Assembly: GCA_038924905.1 (NCBI GenBank)
Contig: JBCKUK010000026.1
Span: forward strand, 1 to 19,530
Direction: 5' to 3'
DNA from: JBCKUK01 sp038924905
GTDB taxonomy: Bacteria; Pseudomonadota; Gammaproteobacteria; Burkholderiales; Methylophilaceae
Length of the DNA stretch: 19,530 nucleotides
Positions 6,635 through 13,452 of the stretch are shown piece by piece. The notes below the pieces were generated by a model. It was given only the letters and a program-made list of their open reading frames with translations, was not told the origin of the DNA and ran no database searches. The position numbers and the translations under genes are program-made. How positions within the stretch are numbered: the first letter of the stretch is position 1; each line of letters begins with the position of its first letter.

Positions 6635-7299
6635 TTAAATTCGATCAAGTCAGCAAGCGCTATCCTGGCAGCGATGAGGTATTGCGAGACGTCTCGTTTA
6701 GTATTGAGACAGGTGAACTGGTATTTGTTACCGGTCATTCCGGCGCAGGCAAAAGCACCTTGCTTAAACTCATCGCGGCAATTGAGCGCCCCACCGCTGG
6801 CACGGTACTGGTCGGCAACCAGAATGTCAGCAAACTGCGCGCAGCAGCCGTGCCTTATTTGCGCCGCAAATTTGGCCTGGTATTTCAGGACCACAAATTA
6901 CTTTTTGATCGCAATTGCTTCGACAATGTCGCTCTGCCACTCTATATCAATGGCGTTACTGGGTCCGAGGCCGGCAAGCGCATCCGTGCGGCGCTGGATA
7001 AAGTGGGCTTACTGGGCAAAGAAAAAACCATGCCGATTACTTTATCCGGCGGCGAGCAGCAACGTCTGGCGATTGCGCGCGCTGTTGTCAATCGGCCATC
7101 CATCCTGCTCGCGGATGAGCCGACAGGCAATCTGGATGGAAATTATGCCGCAGAAATCATGGCGCTTTTTTATGCCTTTCAACAAGTCGGCGTAACCGTC
7201 ATTATTGCCACCCACGATGCACACGACATCAGCGCCGCGCAAGGCAAAGTGCTGCGATTAAATCATGGTCAATTAAGTGAGGGCGGGCGACCAACATGA
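6631..7299 (+). CDS. ftsE: Cell division ATP-binding protein FtsE
   Basis: FtsE is the ATPase of the FtsEX complex, which does not transport a substrate but activates septal murein hydrolases at division. The 222 residues carry Walker A GHSGAGKST (35-43), a Q-loop (FQD, 86-88), the ABC signature LSGGEQQ (138-144), Walker B ILLADE (158-163) followed by PTGNLD, and the switch His195 (ATHD). Its start overlaps the ftsY stop and its end overlaps the ftsX start, both as ATGA. This implies translational coupling and balanced expression. Sequence and length are ordinary for the family. Confidence 0.97.
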   Translation: MIKFDQVSKRYPGSDEVLRDVSFSIETGELVFVTGHSGAGKSTLLKLIAAIERPTAGTVLVGNQNVSKLRAAAVPYLRRKFGLVFQDHKLLFDRNCFDNVALPLYINGVTGSEAGKRIRAALDKVGLLGKEKTMPITLSGGEQQRLAIARAVVNRPSILLADEPTGNLDGNYAAEIMALFYAFQQVGVTVIIATHDAHDISAAQGKVLRLNHGQLSEGGRPT

Positions 7300-8204
7300 T
7301 GCAGTGGCTAAATCAGCATCTACAGGCGTTGCAACTCGTTCTCTCGCGCATGCGCCGTAACACGCTTGCCGCGCTCATGATGTGCTCTGTCATGGGGGCT
7401 ACGCTATGCTTACCGGGCATTCTTTACATCATTGTTGATAACCTCAACCAACTGGCAGGCAATGTGCAGAGCGAGCCGCAAATCAGCCTTTTCCTCAAGC
7501 TGGACATCAAGCCAGAAACCATCGCAGCACTCGACAAGCAACTGCAAGACCACCCGGATATCAAGAGTCACCGTTTTGTCAGCAAGAATAGTGCCTGGGA
7601 GCAATTACAACAAGATGCGGGCACAGCCGACGTGGCTGGCAATCTGGAAAAAAATCCGCTGCCCGACGCCTACTTTGTGCAGCCCAAAGCATTTGACCCA
7701 ATCACCATTGAGCGCCTGCAAAGTGAAATGCAACAGTGGCCGGGCGTAGTGCTTGCGCAGGTTGATGCCAATTGGGTCAAGCGACTTTACTCGCTGCTTC
7801 AGCTTGGCAAAAAAGCTATTCTGGTATTAGCTGCACTCTTAGGCTTTGCACTCGTTGCCATTATCGGCAATACCATCCGGCTGCAAATTCTTACCCAGCG
7901 CGAAGAAATTGAGGTCAGTAAACTCATGGGCGCAACTGACGGCTTTATCAGGCGACCATTTTTATATGCAGGCGCATTATACGGCCTCGGCGGTGGCCTA
8001 GCCGCGTGGTTATTGCTTGCTGGCGTGATTACATTATTTAATTTCTCGGTAGCCGATATTGCCCAGCAATACGCCAGCAATTTCCGCCTGAATCTGCCGT
8101 TGTGGCAAGTGAATTTAGCCATGATTGCCGGTGCAGTTGGCTTGGGCTGGTTAGGCTCTTATATCGCAGTTGGCCGGTCGCTAGCGCAATTCAACCTAAA
8201 ATAA
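7296..8204 (+). CDS. ftsX: Cell division protein FtsX
   Basis: FtsX is the membrane subunit that couples FtsE ATP hydrolysis to periplasmic control of amidase activators or peptidoglycan hydrolases. The 302 residues show the expected four membrane segments: about 23-46, 173-194, 223-249 and 270-292. The large periplasmic loop (about 50-165) lies between the first two. The cytoplasmic stretch REEIEVSKLMGATDGFIRRP (202-221) is the conserved coupling region typical of FtsX. The ATG overlaps the ftsE stop. The next gene, rpoH, has its own promoter 3' of the ftsX stop. Confidence 0.96.
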   Translation: MMQWLNQHLQALQLVLSRMRRNTLAALMMCSVMGATLCLPGILYIIVDNLNQLAGNVQSEPQISLFLKLDIKPETIAALDKQLQDHPDIKSHRFVSKNSAWEQLQQDAGTADVAGNLEKNPLPDAYFVQPKAFDPITIERLQSEMQQWPGVVLAQVDANWVKRLYSLLQLGKKAILVLAALLGFALVAIIGNTIRLQILTQREEIEVSKLMGATDGFIRRPFLYAGALYGLGGGLAAWLLLAGVITLFNFSVADIAQQYASNFRLNLPLWQVNLAMIAGAVGLGWLGSYIAVGRSLAQFNLK

Positions 8205-8235
8205 CGCATTAGCAAATTCAAGAAACTTTCTGGTA

Positions 8236-8262
8236 CTGGCACTCTCTAATTGAGAGTGCTAA
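8236..8262 (+). promoter_or_regulatory. CIRCE-like HrcA operator upstream of rpoH
   Basis: CTGGCACTC (8236-8244), a 9-nt spacer and GAGTGCTAA (8254-8262) match the CIRCE consensus TTAGCACTC-N9-GAGTGCTAA at 16 of 18 positions with exactly the canonical spacing. The right half is perfect and the left half has two mismatches (positions 1 and 3). The element covers the proposed -35/-10 interval of the rpoH promoter, so a bound repressor would block transcription. CIRCE is the established binding site of HrcA, which normally represses groESL or hrcA-dnaK operons. Confidence 0.8.
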
Positions 8263-8265
8263 AAT
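8236..8265 (+). promoter_or_regulatory. Putative sigma-70 promoter of rpoH
   Basis: CTGGCA (8236-8241, 4 of 6 matches to TTGACA) and TAAAAT (8260-8265, 5 of 6 matches to TATAAT) are separated by 18 bp. The predicted start of transcription is near 8272, giving a short leader of about 19 nt before ATG 8291. The promoter lies almost entirely within the CIRCE-like operator. Such a short leader leaves little room for an E. coli-type upstream RNA thermometer. Confidence 0.55.
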
Positions 8266-8290
8266 TGTATCCATGGGAGAAACTCCAATT

Positions 8291-9163
8291 ATGAGCAACG
8301 CTTTAACTTTACCTTCGATTACCACGCTGGGCAGTCCGTCACTGGATAGCCTGAGCCAATACATGCGCGCTATCAAAGCGTTCCCGATTTTGAGCGCGGA
8401 AGAAGAGTATGCACTGGCTACGCGCCTGAAAAAAGATAACGACCTTGAGGCCGCCAGAGGCTTGATTGTGCCGCACTTACGCCTGGTAGCCAGCATCGCG
8501 CGCGGCTATTCCGGCTATGGCTTGCCACAAGCTGACCTTATCCAGGAAGGCAACATCGGCCTGATGAAGGCTGTGCGCCGCTTTGACCCGGAGCGTGGCG
8601 TGCGGCTGGTGTCATTTGCCATCCATTGGATTAAAGCCGAGATTCACGAATACATTGTGCGTAATTGGCGCCTGGTAAAAATTGCCACCACCAAAGCACA
8701 GCGCAAACTATTTTTTAACCTGCGCAGCATGAAAAAAGGTTTTGGCAGCCTGCAACCGGATGAAGTCGCACACATTGCTCGCGAATTAAAGGTTAAGCCG
8801 AAAGAAGTGCTTGAGATGGAATCGCGTATGGGCGGGCATGAAATCTCGCTGGAAAGTAATAGCGACGATGGCTCTGAGGACACTTTCGGCCCTATCGCTT
8901 ACCTACAGGACCCTGCTGCTGAGCCATCGGAGCTGTTGGCAGAACAACAAAGCGAACGGCTACAAACATCTGGCTTGGCACATGCTCTCGACAGCCTGGA
9001 CGAGCGCAGCCGCCGCATTTTGCAAGCACGCTGGCTGCAAGAAAATGGTGGCGCAACTTTGCATGATTTAGCCGCGGAGTTTGGCGTCTCAGCTGAGCGC
9101 ATCCGCCAGATTGAACAAAAATCCATGCAAAAGATGAAGGGTTTGCTGAGCGCCACCGCTTAG
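8291..9163 (+). CDS. rpoH: RNA polymerase heat-shock sigma factor (sigma-32)
   Basis: RpoH directs RNA polymerase to heat-shock promoters. The chosen ATG gives 290 residues. A GGGAGA ribosome site at 8275-8280 sits 10 nt before it, whereas an in-frame ATG at 8273 has none. Region 1.2/2.1 begins near residue 20. Region 2.2 is DLIQEGNIGLMKAV (82-95), followed by region 2.3/2.4 with FAIHWIKAEIHEYI. The RpoH box QRKLFFNLR (137-145), diagnostic of sigma-32 rather than sigma-70, is intact. Region 4.2 (VSAERIRQIEQKSMQKMK) ends the protein. The gene follows ftsX by 86 nt but has its own promoter and operator, and ends at a terminator hairpin. Confidence 0.97.
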   Translation: MSNALTLPSITTLGSPSLDSLSQYMRAIKAFPILSAEEEYALATRLKKDNDLEAARGLIVPHLRLVASIARGYSGYGLPQADLIQEGNIGLMKAVRRFDPERGVRLVSFAIHWIKAEIHEYIVRNWRLVKIATTKAQRKLFFNLRSMKKGFGSLQPDEVAHIARELKVKPKEVLEMESRMGGHEISLESNSDDGSEDTFGPIAYLQDPAAEPSELLAEQQSERLQTSGLAHALDSLDERSRRILQARWLQENGGATLHDLAAEFGVSAERIRQIEQKSMQKMKGLLSATA

Positions 9164-9185
9164 CACTTAACTCAACTCTTAAAAC

Positions 9186-9210
9186 AAAAAGGCTGCAATT
9201 GCAGCCTTTT
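9186..9210. terminator. Bidirectional rho-independent terminator
   Basis: The perfect stem GGCTGC-AATT-GCAGCC (9191-9206) is flanked by AAAAA on the left and TTTT on the right, so it can end transcripts from both sides. On the minus strand the U tract is longer (TTTTTGTTTT). It lies between the convergent rpoH stop (9163) and the stop of the coiled-coil gene (9244). Confidence 0.9.
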
Positions 9211-9243
9211 CTATTCCTTAATTTCCATTCAAGTAGCCAGGTA

Positions 9244-9813
9244 TTATGCCGCTTTCGCATCCTTGTCGCTGCTCTCAAATTCCAGCGCGTTCTTCATGTG
9301 CTGACGCAGAATCTTGAGATCAGCCACTTGCCCCTGGATGCTCTTTTCAATACCCTCAAGCTCACCGATACGATCTTCCAGTGTGTCGGCCGCCTGATAA
9401 ATACGCTTAATACTCTCCAAGCGACGGCGCAGCTGCAACTGATGTTCGCGCACTTGCGATTCCATAGGCGCAATCACCGCTTTCAGCCAATTTTCCACAT
9501 CGCGGTTAGCCACTTCATACACAGGAATCACGCGACTGGCCAATGTTTCAAAGAACTTTGAAGTCAACGTCATTTTTTCGTTGGCAATCATATTGAATGC
9601 TGTATTGAATTGCTCTTTACAAGCGCGCTCCAGCTTGGCTAACTCTTTTTGGTAGCGCAAACGCTCAAGAAGCTGCTGAATACGCTGATCAATTTGCCCA
9701 TCGTTAAGTTCTTGTTCGTTTAACCAGCTGCGATAATCGCAGATAGTATCAACAAATGCCTGACGCCACTCGGTGTAGGCTGCGAACTGATGGGCAAGTT
9801 TATTTTCGGCCAT
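9244..9813 (-). CDS. Hypothetical coiled-coil protein
   Basis: I do not recognise this 189-residue protein. It has no signal peptide and no membrane segment, is highly charged, and is predicted by eye to be almost wholly helical. Heptad-like stretches occur at about residues 38-70 (QIDQRIQQLLERLRYQKELA) and 115-175 (MESQVREHQLQLRRRLESIK and onward to LKILRQHMKNAL). Aromatic residues cluster in the first 35 residues (YTEWRQAF, DYRSWL). Two cysteines (25, 65) do not form a metal motif. An AGGGA ribosome site precedes the ATG by 7 nt. The gene stands alone, convergent with rpoH and divergent from the DUF971 gene. Codon use and base composition look like those of its neighbours, so it is probably resident rather than newly acquired. 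A cytoplasmic structural or scaffolding role is only a guess. Confidence 0.82.
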   Translation of the reverse strand: MAENKLAHQFAAYTEWRQAFVDTICDYRSWLNEQELNDGQIDQRIQQLLERLRYQKELAKLERACKEQFNTAFNMIANEKMTLTSKFFETLASRVIPVYEVANRDVENWLKAVIAPMESQVREHQLQLRRRLESIKRIYQAADTLEDRIGELEGIEKSIQGQVADLKILRQHMKNALEFESSDKDAKAA

Positions 9814-10005
9814 ATTTATCCCTGAATACTTTTATTTCACAATCCCTCTAACATGGTTTTAAAAATAGTCAAATAAATCATACGGCTAATGAGCATATTT
9901 AATCCTGAATTCAGATAAATGGAGCGTATACCCTGACTAACGGTTTTTTTCTAGTGCAAAAGTACATTCTGCTATCATTCAATTTTTCTGACATGCCCTA
10001 TTTCC

Positions 10006-10380
10006 ATGAGCGGCCTAACTCCAATTTCACCTCGCCCAACCGATATCCGATTACATCAGGCATCGCGCAAACTTGAAGTTGTGTTTAATGATGGTGTCAG
10101 TGGTATGTACTCTTGCGAATTTCTGCGCGTTTACTCGCCTTCGGCTGAGGTGCGCGGCCACGGCGCTGGACAAGAGGTGCTGCAAACTGGCAAAGAAACG
10201 GTCAATATTGCTAACATTGAACAGATTGGCAATTATGCGATTAGATTGATGTTCTCGGACAGCCATGAAACCGGGATTTATTCCTGGGATTATTTATATG
10301 ATTTGGCGCGGGATTACGACGCACTATGGCAAAAATACCTGGCGCGGCTGACGGCGGCTGGAGTGAAACGAAATGAATAG
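10006..10380 (+). CDS. DUF971 domain protein (GBBH-like N-terminal domain)
   Basis: This 124-residue protein matches the DUF971 family, a small beta-rich domain also found at the N-terminus of gamma-butyrobetaine hydroxylases. Characteristic stretches are PTDIRLHQASRKLEVVFNDG (11-30), the short SCEFLRVYSPSAEVRGH segment, IGNYAIRLMFSDSHETGIYS and WDYLYDLA. No catalytic motif is evident, and the biochemical role of the stand-alone form is not established. It starts the ubi block and is followed 21 nt later by ubiE, as in many betaproteobacteria, which hints at a link to quinone metabolism or simply shared expression. No clear Shine-Dalgarno sequence is visible. The 192-nt region upstream has an isolated TATCAT (9973-9978) as a possible -10 box but no convincing -35. 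Confidence 0.9.
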   Translation: MSGLTPISPRPTDIRLHQASRKLEVVFNDGVSGMYSCEFLRVYSPSAEVRGHGAGQEVLQTGKETVNIANIEQIGNYAIRLMFSDSHETGIYSWDYLYDLARDYDALWQKYLARLTAAGVKRNE

Positions 10381-10401
10381 AATGGAATTTTGGAAGCAAC
10401 T

Positions 10402-11142
10402 ATGAACAAAAAGGCCAGTACACACTTCGGCTTTCAAACAGTTGCGGAAAGCGAAAAAACGCGCAAAGTTGGCAAGGTGTTTCATTCGGTCGCAAAACGC
10501 TATGACCTGATGAATGACGTCATGTCGGCCGGCTTGCATCGCGTATGGAAACATTTTGCCGTTGAAATCAGCGGTGTGAGTGCTGGTGATCGCGTGCTGG
10601 ATGTCGCAGGTGGCAGTGGTGATTTATCGCGGCTTTTTGCGAAAAAAGTCGGCAGCACAGGTGAAGTCGTACTCACTGATATCAACGCTTCCATGCTGGC
10701 CGTGGGACGTGACCGATTGATTGACGACGGTGTTTTTGTCCCGGCCTTACAATGTGATGCAGAAAAATTACCCTTCCCTGACCAATATTTTGACTGCGTC
10801 ATTGTGGCTTTTGGCCTGCGCAATATGACACACAAGGATAAGGCGCTGGCTGAAATGCAGCGCGTGCTTAAAATCGGTGGCCGCTTATTGGTGCTGGAAT
10901 TCTCACAAGTATGGAAACCGCTGGCGCCGCTCTATGACGCCTATTCATTCAAATTTTTACCACTGATGGGCAAGCTATTCGCCAAGGATGCTGACAGCTA
11001 CCAATATCTGGCCGAATCCATCCGCATGCACCCAGACCAGGAAACTCTGCGGCGAATGATGCTGGATGCCGGGTTTGCCAAGGTCGAATACCACAATCTT
11101 GCCGCTGGTGTAGTGGCACTACATAAAGGCTGGAAGGTCTGA
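10402..11142 (+). CDS. ubiE: Ubiquinone/menaquinone C-methyltransferase UbiE
   Basis: UbiE is the SAM-dependent C-methyltransferase that methylates 2-octaprenyl-6-methoxy-1,4-benzoquinol in ubiquinone synthesis, and demethylmenaquinol where menaquinone is made. From ATG 10402 the protein has 246 residues. It shows the family signature AKRYDLMNDVMSAGLHRVWK (31-50), SAM motif I VLDVAGGSGD (65-74), the FGLRN motif (137-141), the YQYLAESI stretch and the C-terminal HKGWKV. ATG 10402 has GGAAG six nt upstream and is preferred over an in-frame TTG at 10390. The gene is followed by ubiJ after 5 nt. Confidence 0.97.
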   Translation: MNKKASTHFGFQTVAESEKTRKVGKVFHSVAKRYDLMNDVMSAGLHRVWKHFAVEISGVSAGDRVLDVAGGSGDLSRLFAKKVGSTGEVVLTDINASMLAVGRDRLIDDGVFVPALQCDAEKLPFPDQYFDCVIVAFGLRNMTHKDKALAEMQRVLKIGGRLLVLEFSQVWKPLAPLYDAYSFKFLPLMGKLFAKDADSYQYLAESIRMHPDQETLRRMMLDAGFAKVEYHNLAAGVVALHKGWKV

Positions 11143-11147
11143 CTACC

Positions 11148-11825
11148 ATGCTGAAACCTTTGCTCACACGACTGCTTCACCATCTCATCAACCAGAACGG
11201 CTGGGCGAGAGATCAATTGCGACCATTTGCTGGCAAGGCTGTGCGTTTTATTATCCCGCCCATCAGCGCAACCATCACGGTACTGGAAGATGGTGGGCTG
11301 GCAATGGCGGGAGAAACTGCCGAGCCCGAGGCTGTAGTGGCCATCCCCTTCTCGGTGGCTTTGCGCCTGCTTGCCGATGACGAAGCAGCCAGTACGCTCA
11401 TCACGGTGGAAGGTGATACTGGACTGGCCGCTGTGCTGGCCAAAGTGTTACGCAATATGCAGTGGGAATACGAAGAAGATTTAAGCCAGATTATTGGCGA
11501 TGCAGCGGCCTATCAGGTCGGGCAATTTGGCCGGAAAACACTGTCTGAAGCCAAGCGCCAGAGCCTGAACGTGGCGCAAATGTTTGCCGAATACTGGCAG
11601 GAAGAACAGCCGCTAATTGCCAAGAAACGCCATGTTGCCCATTTTTTAAAAGAAGTTGATGCGTTGCGCGATGATGTGGAGCGCTTTGAGAAGCACCTGG
11701 AAAAAGTCCTGGGGAAAGTATCAACAAAACCCAAAGCACCAGTAAAAAAGAAGCCCACTAAAAAGGTTTCTCCAGTAAAGAGTCCCACAAAAAAACCCCT
11801 ACCCAAGAAGAAATCTGTCAGCTAA
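11148..11825 (+). CDS. ubiJ: Ubiquinone biosynthesis accessory factor UbiJ (SCP2-type)
   Basis: UbiJ is an SCP2-like lipid-binding accessory protein of the cytoplasmic Ubi complex. Residues 1-115 form the SCP2-type domain, visible in KAVRFIIPPISATITVLEDG, VAIPFSVALRLLADD and TVEGDTGLAAVLAKVL. This is followed by a conserved helical segment (DAAAYQVGQFGRKTLSEAKR), and residues 150-193 look like a coiled coil (EVDALRDDVERFEKHLEKVL). Unusually, the last 30 or so residues are a lysine/proline/serine/threonine-rich tail (KAPVKKKPTKKVSPVKSPTK...), which is not part of the core family. The gene sits between ubiE (5 nt) and ubiB (no gap, TAA immediately followed by ATG), the standard ubiE-ubiJ-ubiB order. 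Confidence 0.93.
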   Translation: MLKPLLTRLLHHLINQNGWARDQLRPFAGKAVRFIIPPISATITVLEDGGLAMAGETAEPEAVVAIPFSVALRLLADDEAASTLITVEGDTGLAAVLAKVLRNMQWEYEEDLSQIIGDAAAYQVGQFGRKTLSEAKRQSLNVAQMFAEYWQEEQPLIAKKRHVAHFLKEVDALRDDVERFEKHLEKVLGKVSTKPKAPVKKKPTKKVSPVKSPTKKPLPKKKSVS

Positions 11826-13352
11826 ATGCGTTTTTTTCGGCTTATCAAAATCATCATACTGGTGCTACGCTTCGGCCTCGATGAATTCATTCTCGGCCAC
11901 ACCAAACTGCGTCCGCTGCAAAAGCCTGTCAGAATTATTTTATTCTGGCGCAACATCAGCCAGCCGCGCGGTGAGCGGCTGCGCTTGGCGCTGGAAGCCC
12001 TGGGTCCGATTTTCGTCAAATTTGGCCAGATGCTCTCTACCCGGCGCGACCTCATCCCCCTCGATATCGCGGATGAGCTTGCCAAACTACAAGACCAGGT
12101 GCCACCTTTTAGCTATCCATCCGTAGCAGCAGCAATTGAACTTGCTTTTGGCCGACCTATATCCGAGGTATTTGGACAGTTTGATGAGGAGGCTATTGCC
12201 AGCGCCTCTGTAGCACAAGTGCATTTTGCGCATCTACCAAATGGCACGCCAGTTGCAGTTAAAATCTTGCGGCCAGGCATTTCGGGAGTAATTGGAAAAG
12301 ACTTGGCACTGCTGGATAGCGCTGCTTGGCTTTTGCAGGAATTGTGGTCGGACGGCAAGCGCTTAAGGCCACGCGAAGTGGTCGCTGAATTTGCCAAGCA
12401 TGTGCATAACGAGCTGGATTTAATGCTGGAAGCCGCCAATTGCAGCCTCTTGGGGCGTAATTTTGCTGATGGCCGCTTGCTCATCGTGCCGGAAGTCCAT
12501 TGGGATTGGTGCCGCGAACAGGTCATGACCATGCAGCGCATGGATGGCACGCCAATTAGCCAGGTAGCGTATCTACGTAGTATGGGCGTAGATATCCCCA
12601 AGCTGGCGCGCGATGGCGTGGAAATATTTTTCACCCAGGTTTTTCGCGATGGGTTTTTTCATGCCGATATGCACCCGGGCAATATCCAGGTGGCGAACGA
12701 TGGTCGCTACGTCGCAATGGATTTCGGCATCATGGGTACGCTAACCGAGATGGACAAGCAGTATTTGGCGCGCAATTTTTTAGCCTTTTTCCGCCGCGAT
12801 TATCGCGAAGTGGCGCGTGCCCACATTGAATCGGGCTGGGCGCCAAAAAATACGCCGCTGGATGAATTTGAGACAGCAATTCGCGCAGCCTGTGAACCGG
12901 TTTTCAATAAGCCCTTAAAAGAGATTTCCTTTGGGCGTGTGCTAATACGCCTGTTCCGGACTTCGCGCCGTTTCGGCATGGAGATTCAGCCGCAGCTCAC
13001 CATGCTGCAAAAAACTCTGCTTAATGTGGAAGGCCTGGGACGCGATCTCGACCCCGATCTTGATTTATGGGCAACTGCGCAACCATTTCTGGAACGCTGG
13101 ATGTCGGAGCAACTTGGCTGGCGCGGTGTGCTGAAAAACCTCAAAACAGAGCTGCCCTACTGGGGAAAAATACTGTCGCAATTGCCACGTTTGCTTAGCG
13201 AACAATTGCAACGCGACCACGATAGCACCATCAACGAAACACTGACTGTACTCGTCAAAGAACAAGCGCGACATACGCTTTGGCTGCGGATCATCGGTTC
13301 AGCTTTGCTGATATTGCTGCTGTTCCAGTGCATCAGCCTATATATTATCTGA
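11826..13352 (+). CDS. ubiB: Ubiquinone biosynthesis protein UbiB (ADCK/ABC1 kinase-like)
   Basis: UbiB is an atypical kinase-like ATPase of the ABC1/ADCK family needed for ubiquinone synthesis, thought to help extract or deliver hydrophobic intermediates. Its 508 residues contain the KxGQ motif KFGQ (65-68), the alanine-rich loop SASVAQVH (126-133), the nucleotide lysine in VAVKILRPG (Lys146), the NELDLMLEA stretch (195-203), HADMHPGN (279-286) and DFG (299-301). A C-terminal hydrophobic segment (LIGSALLILLLF-like, about 487-506) anchors it in the inner membrane. Its ATG immediately follows the ubiJ stop. It is the last gene of the ubi block, and the symporter gene 100 nt downstream has its own possible promoter. 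Confidence 0.97.
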   Translation: MRFFRLIKIIILVLRFGLDEFILGHTKLRPLQKPVRIILFWRNISQPRGERLRLALEALGPIFVKFGQMLSTRRDLIPLDIADELAKLQDQVPPFSYPSVAAAIELAFGRPISEVFGQFDEEAIASASVAQVHFAHLPNGTPVAVKILRPGISGVIGKDLALLDSAAWLLQELWSDGKRLRPREVVAEFAKHVHNELDLMLEAANCSLLGRNFADGRLLIVPEVHWDWCREQVMTMQRMDGTPISQVAYLRSMGVDIPKLARDGVEIFFTQVFRDGFFHADMHPGNIQVANDGRYVAMDFGIMGTLTEMDKQYLARNFLAFFRRDYREVARAHIESGWAPKNTPLDEFETAIRAACEPVFNKPLKEISFGRVLIRLFRTSRRFGMEIQPQLTMLQKTLLNVEGLGRDLDPDLDLWATAQPFLERWMSEQLGWRGVLKNLKTELPYWGKILSQLPRLLSEQLQRDHDSTINETLTVLVKEQARHTLWLRIIGSALLILLLFQCISLYII

Positions 13353-13409
13353 GCCAGGTGAATTAAGCCCACAAAAATCGTACGGCCTGCATAGTTTAAG
13401 TAAAGTTTT

Positions 13410-13445
13410 TGCTAGAATTACTCGCAATTCATCCGGATAAAGGGA
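13410..13445 (+). promoter_or_regulatory. Possible extended -10 promoter and RBS of the symporter gene
   Basis: TGC-TAGAAT (13410-13418) fits an extended -10 element (TGn followed by a 5/6 match to TATAAT) without a recognisable -35. AGGGA at 13441-13445 lies 7 nt before the GTG start at 13453. The evidence is moderate because extended -10 matches are common by chance. Confidence 0.4.
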
Positions 13446-13452
13446 ATTTATC

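Noticed and set aside
8240..8265. The hairpin GCACTCTC-TAATT-GAGAGTGC after ftsX as a rho-independent terminator.
   Set aside because: It is not followed by a T run (TAAAATTG follows), and it fits the CIRCE consensus and its 9-nt spacing much better.
9814..9900. A minus-strand TTGACT (9867-9872) as the -35 of the coiled-coil gene.
   Set aside because: At 16-17 bp spacing the -10 position reads TAGAGG/AGAGGG, too far from TATAAT to support a promoter call.
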